Assembly (NCBI GenBank): GCA_029259535.1
Contig: JAPHEF010000018.1
Location: 1-37,062, forward strand
DNA: 37,062 bases
Direction: 5' to 3'
Source of the DNA: Alkanophaga liquidiphilum
GTDB taxonomy: Archaea; Halobacteriota; Syntropharchaeia; Alkanophagales; B39-G2
The notes beneath the pieces are model-generated. The model was not told where the DNA came from and did not search any database. It worked only from the letters and a program-made list of their open reading frames with translations. Below, in pieces: positions 1-7,041 of this stretch. The first letter of the stretch is position 1; every line of letters begins with the position of its first letter. Position numbers and translations under genes: made by a program.

Positions 1-606
1 GTAAGGGGGATTGTGGAGGAGTTGAAGGTGTTTGAGAGGAATAAGGTGCCGCCTTTCGATTAAGATCCTAGCTTATATTCAGACGGCTTCGGGGAAGGGC
101 TGCCGGAATTCTGTCAGAGCTCCATCCGGTTTCTAAAACCTCTGTCCAGAACCGGATAAAGAAAAGAAATTTGAAGAGAAGCTACCGGTTACAACAGAGA
201 AAAAAAAGAAATCTGATTGCCTCAGACGAAACAATTGTTAAAGCGAATAAAAAGCATACTATATTTATTCTGCGGTGTGGAGAGGAATGAGTTGATTATG
301 AGAGTTTATACAACACGGAATTATCTAACTAAAGTCTTTAAAGGGAGTGCTAGAATACTGCGAGGATGAGCCCGGATTATTATAGATAAGCATGGTTGAT
401 GGATGCTTTGAGAAGTCTTGGTTGGGAATTTGAACATCAGTCCTTTCGGTGAGATTATGAAGCTCGGTAGAATCGGTGTTTTTCGCTGAAGCAGCGATAA
501 AGACGCTCTTCTCTCAATTAGCTGCTTTAATCCGTTAGAAACGGGAACGTGTTCTGTAATATGCTATACTATAATCGGTTGCGGTAGGCTTATGTTATGT
601 GGACAC
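1..606 (+). mobile_element. Degenerate IS6-like element, copy A (left-truncated by window)
   Basis: This is the first of three near-identical copies of one degenerate insertion element; the others are at 32621-33255 (inverted) and 36300-36955 (same orientation). It starts about 47 bases inside the element compared with the third copy and ends with the terminal repeat TTATGTGGACAC at 595-606. Broken frames read as a DDE transposase: a DETIV/DETVVK stretch near 225, IIIDK near 378 and FEHQSF near 430, followed by FSLKQR and LYYNRLR near the end. Multiple stops and frameshifts, most of them shared between copies, show it makes no functional protein. The family assignment (IS6/IS240-like) rests on these motifs only. 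Confidence 0.8.
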
Positions 607-925
607 GTCCGTTGTAAAAAGAGACATTCCAAACCTCAAGCCTAAATTTGAGAAAGATTTTAATAGAGGAGGTAAAAGATTGATGGCAGGAATTTCCTGC
701 GACGAAGAGCACTCTGCGGCGCTTCGCACTTGCCCTTTGGTCACTTAACAGGTAAATATGCGTCTCGTTTCCGCTCGCTCAAATTTCACAAGACGAAACT
801 TCACACATCTCAGAGCGTTGGACGCAATCGGGCGGTGCGGCTTGAAACAACAGAAACGGGTTGAAATGCGTGCGGCTGCTAGATCATGGTCTCCGCCTGA
901 GCACGAGCACGCCCCTACACGAGAG
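607..925. other. Intergenic stretch with a strong Shine-Dalgarno and a 21-codon ORF
   Basis: No recognisable gene lies here. A TATA-like stretch near 652-662 and the ribosome site GAGGAGGT (667-673) precede an ATG at 683 that opens only 21 codons, ending at 748. The start of that ORF carries a near-perfect palindrome, GCAGGAA-T-TTCCTGC (686-700). It looks like the preserved front end of a gene cut off near the mobile element, or a leader peptide. A tldE/pmbA partner, which often accompanies tldD, is not seen downstream of tldD. Confidence 0.4.
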
Positions 926-2410
926 TCATTGCCGCTCGGCGCCGCCGACGAGGATTTCCTTGATGCGGACGTGCGGCGCGTATTCCGCGACTGGAACTTC
1001 TTGCCCATCCTTCCCGCAGAAGCCGATGCTGCCGTGCTTGAAGTCCTTGCCGACGGCGTCCACGTTCTTTAAAACTTCAAGCGTGAGTCCCGAGAGCGAG
1101 ACGTTCTTGAGACGTTGTTTCAGTTCACCTTGCTCCACTAAGAAAGCTTCTTCGGCGCTGAACTGAAATTCGCCCCGCGTCGTGTCAACTTGCCCGCCCC
1201 GCATGCCCTTTGCGTAAATCCCAAACTTCACATCCTCAAGCATTTCTTCAAAGCTCCAATCGCCGGGGTTGACGACGGTGTTGCTCATCCTGACGAGCGG
1301 GATTTCGCCGTAGCCTGCCGCCCTTGCGTTCCCCGTAGGCTCGATTTTGACGTCCGTGATGCCCGCCACCGTCTCGTTGTATCGCTCTTGACGCTCCTGA
1401 AGCCGCCGCAGTTCACCAGCCGTCTCTCGACTATGCAAGTATGAGACGAGCACGCCGTCCTTTATAAGCGTCGTGCGTCTGGCAGGGACGCCCTCGTCGT
1501 CGTATTTGTAAAAGCCGTGCGAGTATTCGATAGTGGGGTCGTCGAAGACGTTGAGTAGCGGCGACGCGATCTGCGTTCCAAGCTTGCTTGCAAGAATGGA
1601 CTCGCCCGCAAGCACGTGATCGGCTTCGGCGGCATGCCCTAAGGCTTCATGCATGAAAACGCCCGTCAGCTTGTTATCCATAATTACTGGCACTCGCCCA
1701 GCGGGCGGCAGCTTCGCATCTAAAAGACGGACGGCACGGTCGGCAGCACGTAAAGCCGCACTTTCAATGCCCACTTCTTCAAAAAACTCCAAACCAGCGA
1801 CGGCACCCACGCTTTCGGTTGCCTCCTGGAGGACGCCGCCACGCCTCGCCACCGCCCGCACCCTCAGCATCACTGCTGGCATCCTCGTTACGATGAAGGC
1901 GCCCTCGGAGTTCATGAAAAGCCGCTCCTCGAAGCCGTCGACATAGACGACGGTTACGCTTTTCACGTGCGGGTTGTGTGTTTTCGCGGCGTTGAAGGCA
2001 TCTTTGACGAGCTTTAGCTTATCGTCAACACTAATGTCTTCGGGGCTTAACCTCGGCTTCAACGAAAATTCGTCCTCGACGGCAGAAACCTCCGCAAGCT
2101 CTATCTCACTACCAACTCGGGGAAGCGCCCTTGCGACGCCTAGCGCCTCCTCAAAAGCCTTTTTGACCCTAACTGTAGAGAGTTCGGTCGTCGAGGCGAA
2201 TCCCCAGGCGCTCTCGTAAAGGACTCTCACGCCGCCCCCGCTATCTACACCGAAAGAAAGTTCACGCACACGCTCCTCATTAAGCTCGATTATGGTGCCG
2301 TATGTTCGTTCAACACGGATGTCCGCATACTTCGCACCGGCGTCGAGAGCGCAATCAAGGGCGGAACGCAATTTTAGACCATCCGCCCTTCCCACGAAGT
2401 TTGATGACAT
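926..2410 (-). CDS. tldD: TldD/PmbA family metalloprotease
   Basis: Full-length TldD-type protein, about 494 residues. Family members act as zinc proteases, usually as a TldD-TldE heterodimer, on unfolded or modified peptides in the cytoplasm. The zinc motif HEALGH (H258, E259, H263 counted from an upstream ATG at 2422) is intact. It sits after a PVIMDN segment, and the C-terminal beta-rich half with GGQVDTTRGEF is also typical of TldD. I chose the ATG at 2410 because GGAGAAGG lies directly ahead of it, while the ATG four codons upstream lacks such a site. No TldE gene is adjacent, so the partner must be elsewhere or absent. The gene ends about 320 bases from the mobile element copy at the window start. 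Confidence 0.93.
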   Translation of the reverse strand: MSSNFVGRADGLKLRSALDCALDAGAKYADIRVERTYGTIIELNEERVRELSFGVDSGGGVRVLYESAWGFASTTELSTVRVKKAFEEALGVARALPRVGSEIELAEVSAVEDEFSLKPRLSPEDISVDDKLKLVKDAFNAAKTHNPHVKSVTVVYVDGFEERLFMNSEGAFIVTRMPAVMLRVRAVARRGGVLQEATESVGAVAGLEFFEEVGIESAALRAADRAVRLLDAKLPPAGRVPVIMDNKLTGVFMHEALGHAAEADHVLAGESILASKLGTQIASPLLNVFDDPTIEYSHGFYKYDDEGVPARRTTLIKDGVLVSYLHSRETAGELRRLQERQERYNETVAGITDVKIEPTGNARAAGYGEIPLVRMSNTVVNPGDWSFEEMLEDVKFGIYAKGMRGGQVDTTRGEFQFSAEEAFLVEQGELKQRLKNVSLSGLTLEVLKNVDAVGKDFKHGSIGFCGKDGQEVPVAEYAPHVRIKEILVGGAERQ

Positions 2411-2583
2411 GTCCTTCTCCATTAATTAGTCAAAAGATTAACATGTTGTTTCAAATTATTGCGGGTGGCGTGCGATACGTCACAACCTAACACACATGCC
2501 TTACAGCTCATTTATGAATTGTGCTCGCTCCAAGAGTTCTGAGCGGTAACCGCGTTCAAGTCGGGCTTGAAGCGTAATGGCAT

Positions 2584-2597
2584 AAAAGATTTATTTT
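2584..2597 (+). promoter_or_regulatory. TATA box for rpoF, apparently leaderless mRNA
   Basis: The A/T run AAAAGATTTATTTT is centred about 26 bases before the rpoF ATG at 2618. With the usual archaeal spacing, transcription would start at or next to the start codon. No Shine-Dalgarno is visible between them. Inference from spacing only. Confidence 0.5.
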
Positions 2598-2617
2598 CCA
2601 TTGCCAAAGTTAAGCCG

Positions 2618-2962
2618 ATGATTGTGAAGCAGGTATTGAGCGAGGAGTTGCTGACGCTTGCGGAAGTGCACCGGATACTGAAGGAAATCAAAGAGGAGCA
2701 TAAAGGAGAGGAGATGAGATATGAGAAGCGGCGGGTGCTGGAATATTCTACGAAGTTCTCAAAAATGGATGCAAAAACTTCGAGGAAGTTTTTGAACGAG
2801 CTTTTGGCGTTGGAGAAGATGAATGAGTTCATAGCGGTGAAGATTGTGGATTTGCTGCCGAGGAGTCGGGAGGAGCTTCGCTCGATATATGCGAAGGAGG
2901 GCTACACGCTCACTGAGGAGGAGTTGGATGCAATCCTCGACATAATTGCGAAGTATGAGTGA
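2618..2962 (+). CDS. rpoF: DNA-directed RNA polymerase subunit Rpb4/RpoF
   Basis: A 114-residue protein matching archaeal Rpb4, which pairs with Rpb7 (RpoE) to form the stalk of RNA polymerase. Its features are a hydrophobic N-terminal MIVKQVLSEELLTLAEV segment, a charged central helix and a C-terminal HRDC-like helical part (LLPRSREELRSIYAKEG). An in-frame start 17 codons upstream exists, but the ATG at 2618 matches the family's N-terminus and lies at leaderless distance from a TATA box. It overlaps the next gene through an ATGAGTGA junction. The pairing rpoF-DUF655 is widely conserved in euryarchaea; the ribosomal protein L21e gene usual upstream is not present here. Confidence 0.93.
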   Translation: MIVKQVLSEELLTLAEVHRILKEIKEEHKGEEMRYEKRRVLEYSTKFSKMDAKTSRKFLNELLALEKMNEFIAVKIVDLLPRSREELRSIYAKEGYTLTEEELDAILDIIAKYE

Positions 2963-3587
2963 GATGGTGGGTAGGGGTATAAGGATGGTTCTTAAGGGGA
3001 TGAAGGGGAAGAGGGACAAGGAGACTTATGCGTGGGTGCTGGACCTCCTGCCCTACGGCTACCCCAATGACCCGCGACCCGTGTATCAGAAGAAGCCGGT
3101 GGTGCAAGCTGTCGGCGAGGAGAGATTCACGCTCATGGAGCTTTCGCCAAAGCGAGGTAAGATGCCCAACCTCCATGAGCGTGTTTACATAGGCGAGGGG
3201 CACAGGGAGGTTATAGACCATGTGAACCGCCGCTTGAAATACGACGAACTGACGCCGTCTGCGAAAATAGAGCTGAGTTACGTCTTAGAGAAGATAGTTA
3301 AGGAGAATGAGGAGAAGTTTATAAGGGTGTTCAACGAGGCTTCGCCGATAACGACACGGCTACACACGCTCGACCTCCTACCGGGTATCGGGAAGAAGTT
3401 GATGTGGGCAATCCTTGAGGAACGTAAGAAAGGTCCTTTTAAGAGTTTTGAAGATTTGACAACGCGTGTTAAGGGGTTATACCATCCTGAGAAGATAATA
3501 ACACGGAGGATAGAAGAGGAACTTAAGGATGAGAATCTCAAATATAAATTGTTTGTTGGTAGAGCAAGGATGTTTGAGGCGTTGTAG
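2955..3587 (+). CDS. DUF655 family protein (helix-hairpin-helix, RNA/DNA-binding-like)
   Basis: 210 residues. This conserved archaeal protein of uncertain role commonly follows rpoF. The N-terminal half has the DKETYAWVLDLLPYGYP motif and an OB-like region. The C-terminal half has a helix-hairpin-helix, LLPGIGKKLMWAILEERK (about residues 140-157), which normally contacts nucleic acid backbone. I place the start at ATG 2955, where it overlaps the rpoF stop by eight bases; a TTG nine bases upstream is in frame but less likely. Translational coupling with rpoF fits a role in RNA metabolism, but that is inference. The family's usual ksgA neighbour is not present downstream. Confidence 0.88.
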   Translation: MSEMVGRGIRMVLKGMKGKRDKETYAWVLDLLPYGYPNDPRPVYQKKPVVQAVGEERFTLMELSPKRGKMPNLHERVYIGEGHREVIDHVNRRLKYDELTPSAKIELSYVLEKIVKENEEKFIRVFNEASPITTRLHTLDLLPGIGKKLMWAILEERKKGPFKSFEDLTTRVKGLYHPEKIITRRIEEELKDENLKYKLFVGRARMFEAL

Positions 3588-3589
3588 GG

Positions 3590-3949
3590 ATGGCGACTGG
3601 AAAATATTGCCCGAGGTGCGGGTTCAGGGTTGATGATTTTTATTTTTGTCCAGCGTGCGGCCACAACCTTCGGCTGCGTGCGAAGCCCGCACCGTCACCG
3701 CCAAATCCTTTCGTCGCCGCCGTCCTCAATTTCATATTCCTCGGCGCCGGCTACCTCTATATGAGAAGGCGGCTCAAGCTTGGCGTTGGACTGCTTTTCG
3801 TCTTTTTCCTGTCCTTGCTTGGAGTCATCATTATGCAACTAGAAAATGCGGACATTGGGCTTCTTATCCTTGCAATTGCGGATGCCGCCTTATCGCTCAC
3901 GCTTGCAATCGACGCTTACGAGACTGCGAAACTCAGTTCTCCCTCTTAA
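3590..3949 (+). CDS. Zinc-ribbon protein with TM2-like membrane segments
   Basis: 119 residues, beginning two bases after the DUF655 stop. The N-terminus is a small zinc ribbon (CPRCG at residues 7-11 and CPACG at 20-24). A proline-rich linker follows, then two or three hydrophobic segments starting with PNPFVAAVLNFIFLGAGYLY. That arrangement resembles TM2-type membrane proteins. Function is unknown; the architecture suggests a membrane-anchored scaffold or sensor facing the cytoplasm. It is probably cotranscribed with rpoF and DUF655. Confidence 0.75.
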   Translation: MATGKYCPRCGFRVDDFYFCPACGHNLRLRAKPAPSPPNPFVAAVLNFIFLGAGYLYMRRRLKLGVGLLFVFFLSLLGVIIMQLENADIGLLILAIADAALSLTLAIDAYETAKLSSPS

Positions 3950-3986
3950 TTCCGCCGACGGTCCGTGTGCAGCAGCTGCACGGGGC

Positions 3987-4757
3987 TTAGCCTTTAGTGA
4001 GGTTAAATCTGAGCTGCCGGGGGTCGCTGAGCGAGAACACAGTTCGGATTGCCCAATCTTTTTCTCGCTCGTTTTCTTCCAGGAGGAAGTAAACCTTCTC
4101 GCCGGCGAGCCGCACGTCCGAGAACACTTTGAGGTCGTGCCCAACGCAGACGCTTTGGTCGCAGTAGAACTCGCAACGCTCGCCGTAAAAATAGAAGCAG
4201 CGGAACCTTGGCTTGAGCACACCGAGCGTCTTCCCGCCGAGCGTGTCTCGATGCAAAAATTCGCCACTTTCAGTGATTCGCTCCAGAGTTCGCAAGCGCC
4301 TCCGCGTCTCTTCTACCCTGCCCGTCACTTCAATACTCTTGACGCGCATGCTTTCGGGTCTCCTGTCATTCTTTGGGAAGAATTCCGCAATCTCCACCTC
4401 CACCACGTCCCAGACGTTCAGCCCGTCTTCGACCGGGTAGAGCCTCTTCAATTCCCAATCATCGCTTATCGCCACAGCATTCTCGGCGTTGGCGTCGAGT
4501 AAAACCATGCTCAACCTCTCCGGCAGGAGCTCCTCGAACCTGCCCTCCTCAAACCACGAGCGCAACGCCCACAACTTCTTTCCCCCTCTTTTAAAACGCA
4601 CCAAGCCGATGTCGCCTTGGAGCTTCCTCACATAAACATGATAAGGCGCCTTCTGCTTCAAGCGGCTCGACGCCGCCTTTATCTCATGCCACGTCAGCGG
4701 CTCGTCCCGCTCCATTAGTATCCTATAAACTTCGCCCTTGAACGCGTCATACCTCAT
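3987..4757 (-). CDS. Unknown protein with N-terminal winged-helix-like domain
   Basis: 256 residues, unrecognised. Residues 1-70 look like a winged helix: a YDAFKGEVYRILMERDEPLTW start followed by HEIKAASSRLKQKAPYHVYV and a basic wing ending KRGGKKLWALR. The remainder is mixed alpha/beta, with a cysteine-containing stretch (CFYFYGERCEFYCDQSVC) that could bind metal or be structural. The ATG at 4757 is preferred over a TTG at 4778, because the protein then opens directly on the first helix. It is transcribed divergently from the methionine aminopeptidase gene across about 60 bases, so the two may share a control region. A regulatory or RNA-related role is only a guess. Confidence 0.7.
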   Translation of the reverse strand: MRYDAFKGEVYRILMERDEPLTWHEIKAASSRLKQKAPYHVYVRKLQGDIGLVRFKRGGKKLWALRSWFEEGRFEELLPERLSMVLLDANAENAVAISDDWELKRLYPVEDGLNVWDVVEVEIAEFFPKNDRRPESMRVKSIEVTGRVEETRRRLRTLERITESGEFLHRDTLGGKTLGVLKPRFRCFYFYGERCEFYCDQSVCVGHDLKVFSDVRLAGEKVYFLLEENEREKDWAIRTVFSLSDPRQLRFNLTKG

Positions 4758-4818
4758 GAGGACCGCCTGAAAAAACAAAGTTAAGTAGGGTTAAAAAGGT
4801 TTCAGGAGCGTGTTGCAG

Positions 4819-5736
4819 ATGAGTGAAGAAAGTGGTAAAGAAGTTTTGAGGGATGAGGAGGGCGTTGAAGAAGTTTTGATGAAGTATAAGGAGGCAGGGA
4901 AAATAGTAGCGGAGGTGCGGGAGCAAGCGGTGACGATGGTTAAGGAGGGCGTGCTCCTCTTAGAGGTGGCGGAGTTCGTCGAGAGCGCCATCAGAGAGAA
5001 AGGTGCGGAGCCGGCGTTCCCATGCAACATCTCGCTCAATGAGGTGGCGGCGCATTCCACGCCCGCTCACGACGACAAGCGGGTCTTCGGTAATGACGTC
5101 GTCAAGCTGGACATCGGCGCCCATATTGACGGCTACATTGCGGATACCGCTGTGACCGTGGATCTGAGCGACGAGAACGGACGGCTCGTGGAAGCCTCAG
5201 AAGCAGCCCTGCGCGCGGCAATAGAAATAATTCACGAAGGCGTCAGCACCACAGAGATCGGCGCCGCCATCGAGAGGGTCATAAGGGAATACGGCTTCAG
5301 GCCTATTGTCAATCTCTCAGGACATGGGCTTGCGAGATATGTAGCGCACGCGCCGCCTACGATTCCGAACGTCGGGCAGCGGAGTGGCGTCACTCTCAAG
5401 GAGAACGACGTCGTCGCCATCGAGCCTTTTGCAACGAACGGCGCCGGCAAGGTCTCAGAAGGGAGCATCGTGGAGATTTACAGCTTAGTGAAAGCGAAGC
5501 CTGTGCGGCTCCCAGCAGCACGCAAGCTCCTTGAGGAGATAAGGAAGTATAATACACTGCCGTTCGCAAAGCGTTGGCTTCCGAGGGTGCAGCTCGACCT
5601 TGCGCTCCGAAACCTGGAAGCGGCGGGCGTCATACGCTCGTATCCAATTTTAAGAGAAGCAGCACGTGGCTTGATTTCACAGGCTGAGCACACCGTTATC
5701 GTGAAGAAAGACGGCTGCGAGATCACAACGGCATGA
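4819..5736 (+). CDS. map: Methionine aminopeptidase, type II
   Basis: 305 residues. Removes the initiator methionine from nascent proteins. The five metal ligands of the pita-bread fold can be placed: two aspartates in LDIGAHIDGYIADT, a histidine in SGHGLARYVAH, and glutamates in AIEPFAT and SQAEHTV. The 60-odd-residue insert before the last glutamate marks the type II form found in archaea and eukaryotes. The start is taken at ATG 4819, with AGGAG ten bases upstream; the GTG at 4810 and TTG at 4813 are too close to that site. Intact and ordinary. Confidence 0.95.
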   Translation: MSEESGKEVLRDEEGVEEVLMKYKEAGKIVAEVREQAVTMVKEGVLLLEVAEFVESAIREKGAEPAFPCNISLNEVAAHSTPAHDDKRVFGNDVVKLDIGAHIDGYIADTAVTVDLSDENGRLVEASEAALRAAIEIIHEGVSTTEIGAAIERVIREYGFRPIVNLSGHGLARYVAHAPPTIPNVGQRSGVTLKENDVVAIEPFATNGAGKVSEGSIVEIYSLVKAKPVRLPAARKLLEEIRKYNTLPFAKRWLPRVQLDLALRNLEAAGVIRSYPILREAARGLISQAEHTVIVKKDGCEITTA

Positions 5737-5977
5737 CGAACGTGCGTGCGTGAGACTGAGCTGCGGCGATGAACAAAAAGAGCGTCACCTTGTTTTCGGG
5801 AAGTAAGGGCTCGACGGGAGCTGGCTGGGTTTCGAGTCTCGCAACCAGAGGACGTGAAAGGGTCAGAGATGCCGATCCGCTGGGCGAGTTTGGCGAATTC
5901 CGCACGTTCGTGACTGCGGGCGCCGCTTTTCGAACGCACATTCAAAATCGTGCCGAATGGAGTTAAAATAGGAAAGT
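5737..5977. other. Intergenic region upstream of the hydrogenase operator
   Basis: About 240 bases follow map before the operator-like repeat. A 65-codon plus-strand frame (5769-5966) and longer antisense frames cross it, but none shows a recognisable motif or ribosome site. I see no gene here. Confidence 0.4.
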
Positions 5978-6040
5978 ATGACACATGGCTTTCGAAGTAA
6001 TACTCGACATGTGTCATTTGGAAAGACTTTTAACGTTGCA
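5978..6040 (+). promoter_or_regulatory. Inverted-repeat operator and TATA box of the hydrogenase operon
   Basis: Two perfect 10-base arms, ATGACACATG (5978-5987) and CATGTGTCAT (6008-6017), lie with centres exactly 30 bases apart, about three helical turns. A BRE/TATA-like GAAAGACTTTTAAC follows at 6021-6034, roughly 40-50 bases before the hydrogenase start at 6073. Placement directly upstream of the promoter elements suits an activator, or a repressor that blocks TFB/TBP. The regulator is unknown and not encoded next door. Confidence 0.6.
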
Positions 6041-6072
6041 CTTGTTATAATAGTGCTGCGAGGGGAAGAGAG

Positions 6073-7026
6073 ATGAGTGTGTCAGGCACAATAAATCTGA
6101 TATGGCTCGAAGGGCAAGATTGTGCCGGCTGCACGATTTCGACGAAGCAGGCGAGCAACCCCACGCTCATTGACGTTCTCGTTGGCACAATCCCAGCCCT
6201 CGGAGAAATTCGCCTCGTCTTCCACCCCACGCTCATGCCTGATTGGGGTGAGGACGCCGCAAAGGTGCTCGTGGACGCCGCCGACGGAAAATACGACCCT
6301 TTCGTGCTCGTCCTTGAGGGCGCGATTCCCGATGAGAGTAAAGCTGTTGGAGGCGTCTTCTGCGTCGTTGGCGAGGTAGGCGAGAGGATTTTGAAGCTTG
6401 AGGACGTGGTGCGAGACCTTTCAAAACGGTGTGCAGCGGCGGTGGCTTTGGGAAGCTGCGCATCCTTTGGGGGGATTCCACATGGCTCGCCCAATCCCAC
6501 AGGTGCGAGAGGGCTCCTTGACTTTCTCGGAAAGGACTGGAAGAGCGGGCTTGGACTCCCGGTGGTCTGCGTTCCGGGATGCCCGCCGAGACCAGACAAC
6601 ATAATTCAGGCGCTCGGCAGTTTGGTGCTTGTTGCGAGGGGTGTGACGCCCGTTCCTGAGCTGGACGAGTGGCACCGCCCGAAGTTCCTTTACGGCTACA
6701 CTGCCCACGAGCTTTGTCCGATTTGCGGCTTCTACGCAGAGGGCAAGGACGCCCATGCTTTCGGCGAGCTTGGTTGTCTTGGCGGCATTGGCTGCAAGGG
6801 GATAATAACGAATTGCAACGCTTCTACTTCTTGGACCGACGGCTACGGCGGCTGCACGAGGACGGGCGTTCCGTGCTTTGGCTGCGCCGATCCGAATTTC
6901 CCAGACCCGCCAACTTCGCCCTTCTTCGCAAAAGCACCCGCAATGGCATTCGTAAAGGAAACCTTTGCTGGCAACTGGGGGCATTTCAAAATGGGGCTTG
7001 CGAGGTTGAAGAGGAGGAAGATTTGA
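6073..7026 (+). CDS. [NiFe] hydrogenase small subunit, group 1-like, no Tat signal
   Basis: 317 residues carrying the electron-relay clusters of a [NiFe] hydrogenase. Proximal cluster cysteines are C17, C20 (DCAGCT), C129 (GSCASFGG) and C170 (PGCPP). Distal ligands are H212, C215 (HELC), C235 and C241. Medial ligands are C248, C268 and C271. An extra cysteine, C261, sits seven residues before C268, where standard group 1 enzymes have proline; it probably converts the medial cluster from [3Fe-4S] to [4Fe-4S]. The supernumerary cysteines of oxygen-tolerant enzymes are absent. The protein starts directly on the mature domain. It has no twin-arginine signal and no C-terminal anchor, so it should be cytoplasmic. 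The ribosome site GAGGGGAAGAG precedes the ATG. It forms an operon with the large subunit 15 bases downstream. Confidence 0.92.
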   Translation: MSVSGTINLIWLEGQDCAGCTISTKQASNPTLIDVLVGTIPALGEIRLVFHPTLMPDWGEDAAKVLVDAADGKYDPFVLVLEGAIPDESKAVGGVFCVVGEVGERILKLEDVVRDLSKRCAAAVALGSCASFGGIPHGSPNPTGARGLLDFLGKDWKSGLGLPVVCVPGCPPRPDNIIQALGSLVLVARGVTPVPELDEWHRPKFLYGYTAHELCPICGFYAEGKDAHAFGELGCLGGIGCKGIITNCNASTSWTDGYGGCTRTGVPCFGCADPNFPDPPTSPFFAKAPAMAFVKETFAGNWGHFKMGLARLKRRKI

Positions 7027-7041
7027 GGTAAGGTGGTGTGA

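Noticed and set aside
3846..4502. 218-codon plus-strand frame opposite the winged-helix gene
   Set aside because: It is the shadow of the minus-strand gene at 3987-4757; it lacks any motif or ribosome site and runs across the end of the zinc-ribbon gene.
5478..6017. 179-codon minus-strand frame over the end of map and the operator
   Set aside because: Antisense to the conserved C-terminus of methionine aminopeptidase, rich in Ser/Arg as expected for a shadow frame, and it includes the operator repeat.
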